NCBI GenBank assembly: GCA_023145615.1
Contig: JAGLDK010000042.1
Location: 1 to 33,470, forward strand
Source of the DNA: Ichthyobacteriaceae bacterium
GTDB lineage: Bacteria > Bacteroidota > Bacteroidia > Flavobacteriales > JADGDT01
Length of the DNA: 33,470 bases
Direction: 5' to 3'
The position numbers and the translations under genes were made by a program. Below the pieces are notes generated by a model. That model had not been told where the DNA came from. It ran no database searches and saw nothing but the letters and a program-made list of their open reading frames with translations. Shown piece by piece: positions 24,569 to 33,321 of this stretch; within the stretch, counting starts at the first letter, position 1; the number at the start of each line of letters is the position of its first letter.

Positions 24569-26032
24569 CTATTTTATAATTTTAAATTTCATCAACACAT
24601 TAAGTAATACTTCTCTTATTTGTTCCGATGGTTTTATTAGGCATATCATTGCCAAAAACAAAACACTTAAAACCAACGAATATATTATAATAGTTACAAT
24701 AGGATTTAGTATTAATGGCAAAGAATAAAACAATGCGGTTAATAATAAAATAAATGCAACTACATAAAACGATTTTATTGAAAACGGAAAATATCCAAAC
24801 TTATTTTTAACAAAAAACAACTTCATTAAATTATACAAAACCATACCGAAAGCAGTTGCTAAACCTGCCCCGAAAATTCCGAATAAAGGAATAAATATAA
24901 TATTTAAAACTATTGTTAATACAATTAAAATTACGCCAAAAACCAAGTCGAATCTGTAAAATTTAGAGTTTGTAATAATAGTTCCGTTTATACCCGTTGC
25001 CATATCAAACCACTTACTAAATGCAATTATAATAGCCACATATTCTCCTCCAGCAAACTCATTTGGCAAAAGCATATACATAAACTTTACGTTTACAGCT
25101 ATCAGCATAAATACAAAACCCGATATAACAAGTAGGTTAATTGAACTTGCTTTATATAATTTAAGTACTTCTTTAGTATTGTTTTCGGCTAAAGCTTTCG
25201 ATACAAATGGCATTAGAATTTGTTGCATTGATCGGCCGGGTACAGAAACTACTATTCCTATAAAACTTCCTACCGAATAATATGCTACATTACTTAAATT
25301 AACAAACTGAGAAATCATTAATTTATCAACCTCTAAAACCATAAAAGATATTGATGCCGAAAAAATAACAAATAACGAAAAATACAAAGGCTCTTTATAT
25401 TTGTAAATAGGTTTAACATTTAAGTTGTAATTTTTTAAAGCATACACAGCCATTACAACCATACGCACACCATAACCTACTGCCAACCATTTTATAAAAC
25501 CATCGCTATCAATAATATTAAAATAAAGCAATATTAATAATACGCTTACAAATATTCTGATTGATACTTCTTTTAAAACATTTCCGAATACACTTTTTAA
25601 TTGCACTTTTGCATAAGCATAAAATACCTCGAAATACCCCACAAATAAAGCATATAAAAGCACATAACCTGTGTACGATGTAACAAGTTTACTTTTACTA
25701 CTCAATAAAGTATTAATTTCGGTTTGAAAAATAAAAAACAATATTGCAATAGGAATTATTACAATTAATGGCAATAAAAATGTAAAAGTTAAAAAACCAT
25801 CTTTTTCCTCTTTTGTTTTATAATGAGAGTAAAAACGAATTATGGTATTACTCATACCCAACGATAATAACGGAAATAAAATCATGGAGGCAGATAGCAA
25901 AACGGCTACCAATCCATAATAATTATCATCCATAATATACGGATACAAAAACAGCGTATTTATTGCACCAACACCAAAGCCTAAATAAGTAAATATTACA
26001 TTTTTTATAGACTGATTAACAACTACTCCCAT
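24569..26032 (-). CDS. oligosaccharide flippase (Wzx-like, MOP superfamily)
   Basis: The 487-residue inner-membrane protein has about 14 hydrophobic helices throughout and no soluble domain. The opening NQSIKNVIFTYLGFGVGAINTLFLYPYIM and the early MGLGMSN-like segment (LLSLGMSNTIIRFYSHY) are typical for polysaccharide-biosynthesis/Wzx flippases of the MATE/MOP superfamily. Such proteins turn undecaprenyl-linked oligosaccharides to the periplasmic face. It begins 4 bases after the preceding transferase gene and ends the glycan sub-operon. No Wzy polymerase or chain-length regulator is visible in the window, so the exported unit may be a short oligosaccharide or glycolipid, or polymerase genes may lie elsewhere. 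Confidence 0.9.
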   Translation of the reverse strand: MGVVVNQSIKNVIFTYLGFGVGAINTLFLYPYIMDDNYYGLVAVLLSASMILFPLLSLGMSNTIIRFYSHYKTKEEKDGFLTFTFLLPLIVIIPIAILFFIFQTEINTLLSSKSKLVTSYTGYVLLYALFVGYFEVFYAYAKVQLKSVFGNVLKEVSIRIFVSVLLILLYFNIIDSDGFIKWLAVGYGVRMVVMAVYALKNYNLNVKPIYKYKEPLYFSLFVIFSASISFMVLEVDKLMISQFVNLSNVAYYSVGSFIGIVVSVPGRSMQQILMPFVSKALAENNTKEVLKLYKASSINLLVISGFVFMLIAVNVKFMYMLLPNEFAGGEYVAIIIAFSKWFDMATGINGTIITNSKFYRFDLVFGVILIVLTIVLNIIFIPLFGIFGAGLATAFGMVLYNLMKLFFVKNKFGYFPFSIKSFYVVAFILLLTALFYSLPLILNPIVTIIIYSLVLSVLFLAMICLIKPSEQIREVLLNVLMKFKIIK

Positions 26033-26036
26033 ACTT

Positions 26037-27203
26037 TTATAAACTATCTATAAATTTAATTACGTTATTAGTTGCACTACCTATTTTATACTGATGAAAT
26101 TGCTCAATAAACTTATTAAGTTTTATGTTTTCGGAATTATTACTACCCAAACTTTTAGTTACATTGCTTGTAAAATCATTAAACGTTTTTACAATATTAC
26201 CCGGATACATTTCTAACAAATCAACATTCATACCTCTGTGTTTTGTGTATTCCTCAATATCGTACGGAATAAAAATCATTGGTTTACGCAATACCGCATA
26301 ATCAATAATAATACCCGAATAATCGGTAATTAGCAAATCAACTAACGGCAATATTTCATTAACATCCTCTAATTTTTTCTGATCTAAATAAATTATATTT
26401 TCATTAAATTCTATTTTACCCTCAATTTTATGCCTGTCGTTTTTATGTAATCTAACAAGTAAAATAATATTTTCTTTCGTTAAAAATTCATTCAGTTTTT
26501 TAAATGAATAATCTTTAAAAGGAAAAAGTATTAAATCAGTATCGTCTCGGTAAGTTGGAGCGTATAAAAGTATTTTACTCCCTTTTTTAATATCCAAATT
26601 ATCTAAAACACTTTCGTCTTTATTAAGTAACAAATCGTATCGTGGATAACCTGTTTTAATTATTTGTTGAGGTAACAATCCAAACGAAGTACTTAAAATA
26701 TTAGTTTCAAAATCAGAACTCGAAATCATGTAATTAAGATTTGAGTTTAGTTTTAAAAAGCTTGAAATTTCATTGGGATTTAAATTTTCCATACTTGCAC
26801 CAATAGCCTTAAATGGAAACCCGTGCCACACATTAATTGTTATTTTATTATTACTATAAGGATTAAACGGTGTGGTATCGTACAAGCCATGAGATATAAC
26901 AATTACTTTACTTTGCACATATATTTTTAAGGCTTTAAACGAATACGAAAAAACAATTTTATTACCATATTTACTTTGCAATAATTTAAGTAAATCAAAA
27001 TCTCGTGTAATAAAATATACATCTTTTTGTTGGCTATACATTACATCAAACAACTGTTTAGAGTTGCTGTTAAAGTATCGTCCTTCAGAACAAGATATTA
27101 AAACCCTATTTGATTTAGGGCTAATAAACATCAACAAAAATCTTGATATTAACCCCAATAAAACACCATATATTTTATAAAAATAATAAACTATTTTCCC
27201 CAT
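26037..27203 (-). CDS. CDP-glycerol glycerophosphotransferase-like (TagB/TagF family) transferase
   Basis: The 388-residue protein belongs to the Glyphos_transf family (PF04464). Family blocks: VISHGLYDTTPFNPY, INVWHGFPFKAIG (about residues 123-135), TGYPRYDLLL, LYAPTYRDD, LLVRLHKND, and the signature LLITDYSGIIIDYAVLRKPMIFI followed by YTKHRGMNVDL. An N-terminal hydrophobic stretch (VYYFYKIYGVLLGLISRFLLMFI) suggests membrane association. Characterised members move glycerol- or ribitol-phosphate from CDP-polyols to lipid-linked sugars. The ATG at 27203 directly follows the upstream stop, so I prefer it to a TTG at 27218. No CDP-glycerol synthesis gene is in the window, but a CTP-dependent phosphonate operon is, so CMP-hydroxyethylphosphonate is a plausible alternative donor. 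Confidence 0.88.
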   Translation of the reverse strand: MGKIVYYFYKIYGVLLGLISRFLLMFISPKSNRVLISCSEGRYFNSNSKQLFDVMYSQQKDVYFITRDFDLLKLLQSKYGNKIVFSYSFKALKIYVQSKVIVISHGLYDTTPFNPYSNNKITINVWHGFPFKAIGASMENLNPNEISSFLKLNSNLNYMISSSDFETNILSTSFGLLPQQIIKTGYPRYDLLLNKDESVLDNLDIKKGSKILLYAPTYRDDTDLILFPFKDYSFKKLNEFLTKENIILLVRLHKNDRHKIEGKIEFNENIIYLDQKKLEDVNEILPLVDLLITDYSGIIIDYAVLRKPMIFIPYDIEEYTKHRGMNVDLLEMYPGNIVKTFNDFTSNVTKSLGSNNSENIKLNKFIEQFHQYKIGSATNNVIKFIDSL

Positions 27204-27204
27204 A

Positions 27205-28257
27205 CTAAACACCATCAATAGCCTTAAATAATTCTTTTTCTCTGTTATTAAAACTATAGTTTTTAATAACTCTTAATCTTGCTTTTTCTGCGTATTCAGT
27301 TTTATTTTTAAGGCCAATTACTTCTTTAACCAAAACATCTAAATCGTTAACATTTCTGTTTTTTAAAACAAAACCAGTATCTCCAATAATTTCAGGAATA
27401 ATATTAGACGATGACCCAATTGGAATACATCCACACAACATAGCCTCGGTAAGTGCAAGTCCAAAACCTTCGAAAATAGAAAGCTGAAAATGATAAGTGC
27501 TTTTATTAAAATACTCCCTCATTTTTTCTTTCGATAGTATTCCTAAAAAAATAACATTAACAGGAATGTTACGTATATTTTTAGGTGCAATTGTACCAGC
27601 AATATAAAATGTATAATCGGCATATTTTTCGGCTAACTCTATAATTAAATCTCCACCTTTTAGTATAAATTGTTTATCCGAAAATGCTGAAATAAACGAT
27701 TTCTCATCTTTAATAAAATTTGGCAAAGGTTTCCAAAAAGCACTATCAACGCCGTTATATATAACTTTAAAATCGGTTTTATTATTCTTGAAAAAAGTTT
27801 TATATCCTTGATTTTCGGAATCGGTATTCTGCAAAAAAGTATTTTTAACACTAACTAACGATGAGCTTACAGGTAAAAGTTTTGTTGCATATTTATACGA
27901 AACTCCACAAAAAAACTGAATCATTTTTTTGCGTAAACTTCCATATCCAATTGATGGAATACTTGCACAATCGGTACCGTGCAAAACAATAAAAACTGGT
28001 ACGCCAAATAATTTACCAATAACCGAAGGTATTAACGACCAATATCCTCCAAATTCAACAATAACTTTATCGGCTTTAAAAATATGAGTTATAAAAAACA
28101 CAAATTGAAACAACAAATTAAAAGGCAACATAAATTTGTTTGCCCATTTATAAGTATTAATTATTACGTTGTATTTTTTCGATAAAATATCTATATCCGA
28201 TTTAATAAACGAGCTAATAAATGGCGCAACTAATATTATATTACTTCTATCCTTCAT
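27205..28257 (-). CDS. glycosyltransferase family 4
   Basis: The 350-residue cytosolic enzyme has the two Rossmann domains of GT-B retaining glycosyltransferases. In the N-terminal domain FGVPVFIVLHGTDCASIPS and KLLPVSSSLV mark the acceptor side; the C-terminal domain has KVIYNGVDSAFWKPL and the donor-binding motif FEGFGLALTEAMLCGCIPIG (the family E-x7-E) followed by IPEIIGDTGFVL. Donor sugar and linkage cannot be read from sequence. The start is 6 bases after the first glycosyltransferase gene and the stop 1 base before the TagF-like gene, so it is translationally linked in the glycan operon. Confidence 0.92.
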   Translation of the reverse strand: MKDRSNIILVAPFISSFIKSDIDILSKKYNVIINTYKWANKFMLPFNLLFQFVFFITHIFKADKVIVEFGGYWSLIPSVIGKLFGVPVFIVLHGTDCASIPSIGYGSLRKKMIQFFCGVSYKYATKLLPVSSSLVSVKNTFLQNTDSENQGYKTFFKNNKTDFKVIYNGVDSAFWKPLPNFIKDEKSFISAFSDKQFILKGGDLIIELAEKYADYTFYIAGTIAPKNIRNIPVNVIFLGILSKEKMREYFNKSTYHFQLSIFEGFGLALTEAMLCGCIPIGSSSNIIPEIIGDTGFVLKNRNVNDLDVLVKEVIGLKNKTEYAEKARLRVIKNYSFNNREKELFKAIDGV

Positions 28258-28263
28258 ATTAAT

Positions 28264-29571
28264 TTAAACCATATTTAAAACCTCGGCCAACTTACCCGTA
28301 ACACTTTTACGAGAATACTGATTTATATTTTCAGACTTTACAAACAACCCTCCATTACTGTACAAATTAAAATAATTTAATACCGATTTTTTCATTTCCT
28401 CTTTGTCCGAATAATCAATATTTACTCCACCATTTGTGTTTTTTAAAACTTCTGATAAATCGCTTCCGTTTGGAGAAATAGCTAATATTGGACGGTTGGC
28501 GTTTAAATATTCAAACAATTTACCCGGCAACATGCCCATTGCATTTTTAGGATTATTTGTTAATAACAACAATAATTGAGAACTTTTCTGAAACCTTACA
28601 GCTTCTTTATGATTCAAATAACTATTGTAAACAACATATTTTTTCAATCCATTTTTTTCTAAATATTCAAAAACTTCATCGCTTACACCTCCGGCAAGTT
28701 TTATTTGTAATTTATTGGCAAATACTTTATTAATATCAACAAGCTCTTTAAGTGCATTCCAAAAAACAATTGGATTACGTTCGGCGTTCATCGATCCGAT
28801 ATGAGAAATAGTAAACTTTTCGTCTAACAAAACCTGCTCATCCTCGTTAAGTTCGTTATCGAAACCGTTAGTTAAAACATGAATATTATTTTTATTACTG
28901 ATTTTAAAAAAATCATTTTTCCATGCCTCACTTACTGTTAAAACCTTATCTGCAGTGTATAAAACTTCTTTTTCTAACTGATGATGTTTTTTATCGGCCC
29001 ATTTACTTAGTTTCAAACTAGAGTAATAATCAATATTTGTCCAAGGATCTCTGAAATCGGCAACCCATTTTATATTAAGTTTATTTTTAAGTTGCAAACC
29101 AATCATATGCATACTATGTGGCGGACCCGACGAAACAACAACATCAATATTATTTTCTGATAAATATTTTTGTAAAAACTTAACCGATGGAGAAATCCAA
29201 AATTTACGAGCATCAGGAATAAATAAGTTTCCACGCACCCAAACCGAAAGCTTTTGTATAATACTTTGGTTTTCTTCCGACTCAATAAAACCTCCTTTAG
29301 TTTTATTAATGCTTTTTTTACCTCCAATAATACTTGCCAAATTATATGGCTCTAAAATTGGTTGCTTTATAACCTCAACTCCTTCTGGAATTTCAGAAAT
29401 TAAAGTTTCGTCAATCATTGGATAACTTGGATTTGAAGCTGTGTAAACCACAGGCTCCCATCCAAATTCTCTTAAATATTTTACAAACTTAAGCCAACGC
29501 TGTACCCCCGGACCTCCGGCAGGTGGCCAATAATATGTAATTATAAGTACCTTTTTTCTTGAATTTTGCAT
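28264..29571 (-). CDS. glycosyltransferase family 4
   Basis: The 435-residue protein is a GT-B glycosyltransferase (GT4-like, with a Glyco_trans_4_4-type N-terminus): ITYYWPPAGGPGVQRWLKFVKYL at the start, VVVSSGPPHSMHMIGLQLK, KWVADFRDPWTNIDYY (about 166-180), then ADKVLTVSEAWKND. The C-terminal donor domain has FTISHIGSMNAERNP and MGMLPGKLFEYLNANRPILAI, which replaces the usual E-x7-E segment. This type is common in Bacteroidota surface-polysaccharide clusters; the sugar is unknown. It is the first gene of the tight GT-GT-TagF-Wzx run and lies 51 bases downstream of the YfhO-type gene. Confidence 0.92.
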   Translation of the reverse strand: MQNSRKKVLIITYYWPPAGGPGVQRWLKFVKYLREFGWEPVVYTASNPSYPMIDETLISEIPEGVEVIKQPILEPYNLASIIGGKKSINKTKGGFIESEENQSIIQKLSVWVRGNLFIPDARKFWISPSVKFLQKYLSENNIDVVVSSGPPHSMHMIGLQLKNKLNIKWVADFRDPWTNIDYYSSLKLSKWADKKHHQLEKEVLYTADKVLTVSEAWKNDFFKISNKNNIHVLTNGFDNELNEDEQVLLDEKFTISHIGSMNAERNPIVFWNALKELVDINKVFANKLQIKLAGGVSDEVFEYLEKNGLKKYVVYNSYLNHKEAVRFQKSSQLLLLLTNNPKNAMGMLPGKLFEYLNANRPILAISPNGSDLSEVLKNTNGGVNIDYSDKEEMKKSVLNYFNLYSNGGLFVKSENINQYSRKSVTGKLAEVLNMV

Positions 29572-29622
29572 TAACTATATTTACTTAAAAGTATATTGTA
29601 ATACGGTATGTAAAACTATTAA

Positions 29623-32034
29623 TTAGTCCTCTTTTCTTTTAACTCCAAAAAATATACCTACCACTATCAAACCAAATAAAATAATATTACTTGCTAATGT
29701 TATTTTATTTCCTGTTGAAATAACTTGAGGTTCAAATTTAAACACAACCTCGTGTTTTCCTTTAGGAATCCACAAAGCACGCAACACATAATTTGCTCTC
29801 GAAATTTCAGTTTTGTTTCCATCTATATAAGCATTCCAACCACCCGAATAATATATTTCAGAAAAAACAGCTAATCCATCGTTGTTGTTTTCAGTATTAT
29901 ATTTTAGCTCGTTTGCCTGATAATGAGTTAATTTAATTTTTGCTGAATTATCTAAAACCAAATTTTTATTCAACAAATTATCGGCAAATCGTTTATCAAT
30001 AATAGCATCGGCACGAGTGTTTAATTTCGATAATGCAGTCATTTCTGCATTTGCATTTTCAACCAATTTATAGCTATCAACAAACCAAGCATTTCCGTTA
30101 GCATTAGGGTTTTCAACAACTGTTGATTTACCCTCTTTTGTAGGCGCAATAATATACTTAGTGTTAAGCATATTTATTACCTGCTGATTTTGTTTTGATA
30201 ATTGAAAATCCCAAAGATCTTGATAACGCTGTAATTTTGCACCATGATATCCTCCTATTGATTGGTGGTAATATGATGTGGTACTATTATTCATAGTACT
30301 TACAGTTGCATTATAAACTCTGTAAATTGATGTGTCTTTTAATATTTGAGCATCGGCACTACTTAATGGAAAAGCATTATCTACTTTACGAGCATTCAAA
30401 AAATCATCGTTATTTAAATAGCGTTTATTTACACCTCCTAAATCAAATATTACCAAAATAGCTAATATTGCTAACGCTAAGTTTTCTTTCAACTTATTCT
30501 TCATAGCAAAATACAAAGCAACTGCCGAAACCGAAATAAGTAACAAACTTCTTAAGCTATCGCTTTTTAACATATCAAGTCTATCGGCACGAATTGCATC
30601 CATTGGGAAACCCATTTGTGCATATCTCGAATCGGTTAATCCTATAAAATCGAACATTGACGAACCTAACAAGAAAAACAATAATGATAAACCACCTGTG
30701 GCAATAAAACTTATCTTTAATGCTTTAAATTTATCCGTATTATCTTTTTTACCAAAAAACCATTCTTTTAAAGCTAACACAGCTAAAAATGGCATTGTAA
30801 ATTCTGCAACAATTTGTATTGACGATACTGCACGGAATTTATTATACATCGGAAAATAATCAATCATAATATCGGTTAACCACATCATGTTTTTACCCCA
30901 TGCTAAAGTTAAACTCATAATTGTTCCGGTTAAAAGCCACCATTTTAAAGTACCATCAACCAAAATTATACCCAATACAAACAAGAAAATTATAATTGCT
31001 CCAATATATGCCGGACCCGATGTAAATGGCTGACCTCCCCAATAAGTTGGCACTTGCTTTAATATTTGATTTAACTGTCCGTTTGGAACTCTGCCTTTAA
31101 GTGCATTTGCAAGGTTAGAATCGGTAGAAAGTTCTTCTGACGAAGCTCCTCCCATAAAATTTGGAATCAGCAAATTAAACGTTTCAGAAATTCCGTAACT
31201 CCACTGAGTAATATAATCTTTATCTAATCCGCTTGATTTTTTAGCTGTTTCTTTTCCTAAAGTTAATTCCGACGGACCACGTGTTGTATGTTTTGTGTAT
31301 TCAATTGTTGCCATTAATTTGGTAGCATTTACTCCAAACGCCAAAACCACAGCAGCCAACAATACTACAACACTTTTAAAGAAACTATTAAAAGTGCTAT
31401 TTTTATAAGCTTCGTAAATATAAAAACCACCCAAAATTAAAATCAACAACCCAAAATAATAAGTCATTTGATAGTGGTTAGCACTAATTTCAAGTGCCAT
31501 AAAAATTGCGGTAATTATACCTCCCAGTAAATATTTCTTTCTAAAAGCTAATATTATTCCGGCAGTAAGCATTGGTAAATATGCAATTGCATGAGCTTTT
31601 GAGTTATGCCCAGCTTCAACAATAATAAACATGTAAGTTGATAATCCAAAACCTAAAGCTCCTATTAACGAAATACGCCAATCGTTACCCAATAATATCA
31701 TCATAAAATAAAAACTTATAAACGATAATAATAAATAATCGGCCGGACGAGGTATTGGACGTAGTAAAGAATCTAATGATTTTACTAAATCGTATTTGTA
31801 TTTCGATGCTATTTGATAAGTTGGCATACCACCAAACATTGAGTTTGTCCAATATGGTTCTTGTTTATACTCATCTCTGAACTCTACAATTTCCTGAGCC
31901 ATACCACGAGAGTTTATCCCGTCTGATTGATATATTTTTTTTCCGCTAAGCAACGGACTAAAATATATAACTGATATTAATAAAAAAAGCCCAACAACTA
32001 TAAAGTGAGGCACAAATGGTTTAAGTTTATTCAT
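29623..32034 (-). CDS. YfhO-family multispanning membrane protein
   Basis: The 803-residue protein begins MNKLKPFVPHFIVVGLFLLISVIYF and carries about a dozen membrane helices up to residue ~560, with one near the C-terminus (SNIILFGLIVVGIFFGV). A soluble domain of ~210 residues lies between. Family hallmarks: SDGINSRGMAQEIVEFR and YWTNSMFGGMPTYQI in the first periplasmic loop. YfhO proteins have a GT-C-like architecture, and Gram-positive members are needed to add sugars to teichoic acids, so a polyprenyl-sugar-dependent glycosyltransferase is a reasonable but unproven role, supported by the glycosyltransferase neighbours. An upstream in-frame ATG at 32106 lies inside a terminator hairpin, so the ATG at 32034 is preferred. 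Confidence 0.88.
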   Translation of the reverse strand: MNKLKPFVPHFIVVGLFLLISVIYFSPLLSGKKIYQSDGINSRGMAQEIVEFRDEYKQEPYWTNSMFGGMPTYQIASKYKYDLVKSLDSLLRPIPRPADYLLLSFISFYFMMILLGNDWRISLIGALGFGLSTYMFIIVEAGHNSKAHAIAYLPMLTAGIILAFRKKYLLGGIITAIFMALEISANHYQMTYYFGLLILILGGFYIYEAYKNSTFNSFFKSVVVLLAAVVLAFGVNATKLMATIEYTKHTTRGPSELTLGKETAKKSSGLDKDYITQWSYGISETFNLLIPNFMGGASSEELSTDSNLANALKGRVPNGQLNQILKQVPTYWGGQPFTSGPAYIGAIIIFLFVLGIILVDGTLKWWLLTGTIMSLTLAWGKNMMWLTDIMIDYFPMYNKFRAVSSIQIVAEFTMPFLAVLALKEWFFGKKDNTDKFKALKISFIATGGLSLLFFLLGSSMFDFIGLTDSRYAQMGFPMDAIRADRLDMLKSDSLRSLLLISVSAVALYFAMKNKLKENLALAILAILVIFDLGGVNKRYLNNDDFLNARKVDNAFPLSSADAQILKDTSIYRVYNATVSTMNNSTTSYYHQSIGGYHGAKLQRYQDLWDFQLSKQNQQVINMLNTKYIIAPTKEGKSTVVENPNANGNAWFVDSYKLVENANAEMTALSKLNTRADAIIDKRFADNLLNKNLVLDNSAKIKLTHYQANELKYNTENNNDGLAVFSEIYYSGGWNAYIDGNKTEISRANYVLRALWIPKGKHEVVFKFEPQVISTGNKITLASNIILFGLIVVGIFFGVKRKED

Positions 32035-32088
32035 ATTGGGGATACTTAATGTAGGGTATTTTATTTGATATATTGTTTTTATAAGCAC

Positions 32089-32124
32089 TAAAACCTCTGA
32101 AAGCATACACTAACAGAGGTTTTA
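32089..32124 (-). terminator. hairpin terminator between DUF4834 and YfhO-type genes
   Basis: TAAAACCTCTG at 32089-32099 is the reverse complement of CAGAGGTTTTA at 32114-32124 around a 14-base loop. It begins 5 bases beyond the DUF4834 stop codon on the minus strand and contains the upstream ATG at 32106. The T-run is short, so termination may be partial. Confidence 0.65.
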
Positions 32125-32128
32125 CTAT

Positions 32129-32407
32129 TTATTTATCTAACTCTTCAAAGTCGGTATAATCTCCGGCATCGTCCGATTTAAATTTATCTTGTCCTGGCTT
32201 TTTCTTATCTTTTATTATTGTTGTTTTACCTTCAGGCTCTCTTGTGTTATCCTGCTGATTAAACCCTTCTTGATTAAATTGCTGACCGAATTTTTCTTGC
32301 ATCTTTTTTGCTGCAAACCCCATTATTTGAGGAGCAAAAAGTCTTGCTAAAAATTTAATACCATAAAATATAAGTGCAATTATTAATATAGTTCTAATTA
32401 ATCCCAT
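32129..32407 (-). CDS. DUF4834-family small membrane protein
   Basis: The 92-residue protein has one N-terminal membrane helix (IRTILIIALIFYGIKFLARLF, residues 4-24) and a polar, charged tail (IIKDKKKPGQ...DYTDFEELDK). This is the pattern of DUF4834, a small uncharacterised family restricted to Bacteroidota. It follows lptB by 28 bases on the same strand and is likely co-transcribed with it. Function is unknown. Confidence 0.82.
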   Translation of the reverse strand: MGLIRTILIIALIFYGIKFLARLFAPQIMGFAAKKMQEKFGQQFNQEGFNQQDNTREPEGKTTIIKDKKKPGQDKFKSDDAGDYTDFEELDK

Positions 32408-32435
32408 ATTGTATATTTTTGTTGCCTTCTGGCAA

Positions 32436-33167
32436 TTAATTTCTTTTTCTTAACTCAAACTTTTCTCCTAAATACACCTTACGTACCATTTCATCGGCAG
32501 CAAGTTCCTCGGGTGTTCCATGTTTTAATATGCTTCCTTCGAAAAGTAAATAAGTACGATCAGTAATTTCTAACGTTTCCTGTACGTTGTGATCGGTAAT
32601 TAGTATTCCAATATTTTTATCTTTCAATGTACTTACAATACCCTGAATATCCTCAACCGCAATTGGATCTACTCCTGCAAATGGCTCATCTAAAAGAATA
32701 AATTTAGGATCGGTAGCAAGTGCTCGTGCAATTTCGGTACGTCGGCGTTCTCCACCCGAAAGCAAATCTCCTCTACTTTTACGTATATGCCCCAAACTAA
32801 ACTCTTCAATTAACGATTCCATTCTCATGTTACGTTCTTTCTTCGACAATTTCGTCATTTCAAGTACGCCCATAATATTATCCTCTATACTTAATTTCCG
32901 AAATACCGATGCTTCCTGAGCCAAATACCCAACACCTTGCTGAGCTCTACGATACATAGGATCATGTGTAATTTCCTTATCATCTAAATATATATGACCT
33001 TCGTTAGGCTTTATTAAACCAGTAATCATATAAAATGATGTAGTTTTTCCAGCACCATTTGGTCCCAGTAAACCTACAATCTCTCCTTGCTCTACTTGTA
33101 TTGAAACACCCTTTACAACCTTACGGCTTCCGTATTTCTTAATTATATTGTCTGCTCTTAATATCAT
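32436..33167 (-). CDS. lptB: LPS export ABC transporter ATP-binding protein LptB
   Basis: The 243-residue ATPase powers extraction of LPS from the inner membrane by LptFG and its passage along the Lpt bridge. Motifs: Walker [10 protein letters not shown] (35-43), Q-loop YLAQEASVF (81-89), signature LLSGGERRR (135-143), Walker [13 protein letters not shown] (156-167) and switch H193 in ITDHNV. The LptB hallmark [21 protein letters not shown] distinguishes it from generic ABC ATPases. LptF/G/C/A are not adjacent, which is normal in this phylum. It is the first gene of a minus-strand unit with its own promoter. Confidence 0.96.
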   Translation of the reverse strand: MILRADNIIKKYGSRKVVKGVSIQVEQGEIVGLLGPNGAGKTTSFYMITGLIKPNEGHIYLDDKEITHDPMYRRAQQGVGYLAQEASVFRKLSIEDNIMGVLEMTKLSKKERNMRMESLIEEFSLGHIRKSRGDLLSGGERRRTEIARALATDPKFILLDEPFAGVDPIAVEDIQGIVSTLKDKNIGILITDHNVQETLEITDRTYLLFEGSILKHGTPEELAADEMVRKVYLGEKFELRKRN

Positions 33168-33193
33168 ATCCAGTAGCTTTTCTTTGCCAGCCC

Positions 33194-33223
33194 CAAATTT
33201 AGAGTTTTTTTTGTGGCTACAAA
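33194..33223 (-). promoter_or_regulatory. promoter of the lptB unit
   Basis: On the minus strand TTTG (33220-33223) is followed after 18 bases by TAAATTTG (33194-33201), close to the Bacteroidota consensus TTTG-N19-TAnnTTTG. The leader before the ATG at 33167 would be about 20 bases. This is the clearest promoter in the window. Confidence 0.7.
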
Positions 33224-33321
33224 GACGTTTTTAACGATACTGCCATTTATAAGTTAAACTGTATTTTTATTATTGTGAACTTATGGTTTTGGTAACATCT
33301 AAATTACATCAACTAAACAAC

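Noticed and set aside
32035-32106. Longer start of the YfhO-type protein
   Set aside because: The upstream ATG lies within a terminator hairpin and would put 24 extra residues ahead of the first membrane segment.
32417-32436. TTGCC-TTCT-GGCAA mini-hairpin between lptB and the DUF4834 gene
   Set aside because: The stem is only 5 bp and has no T-tract at the right distance, so it is not called as a terminator.
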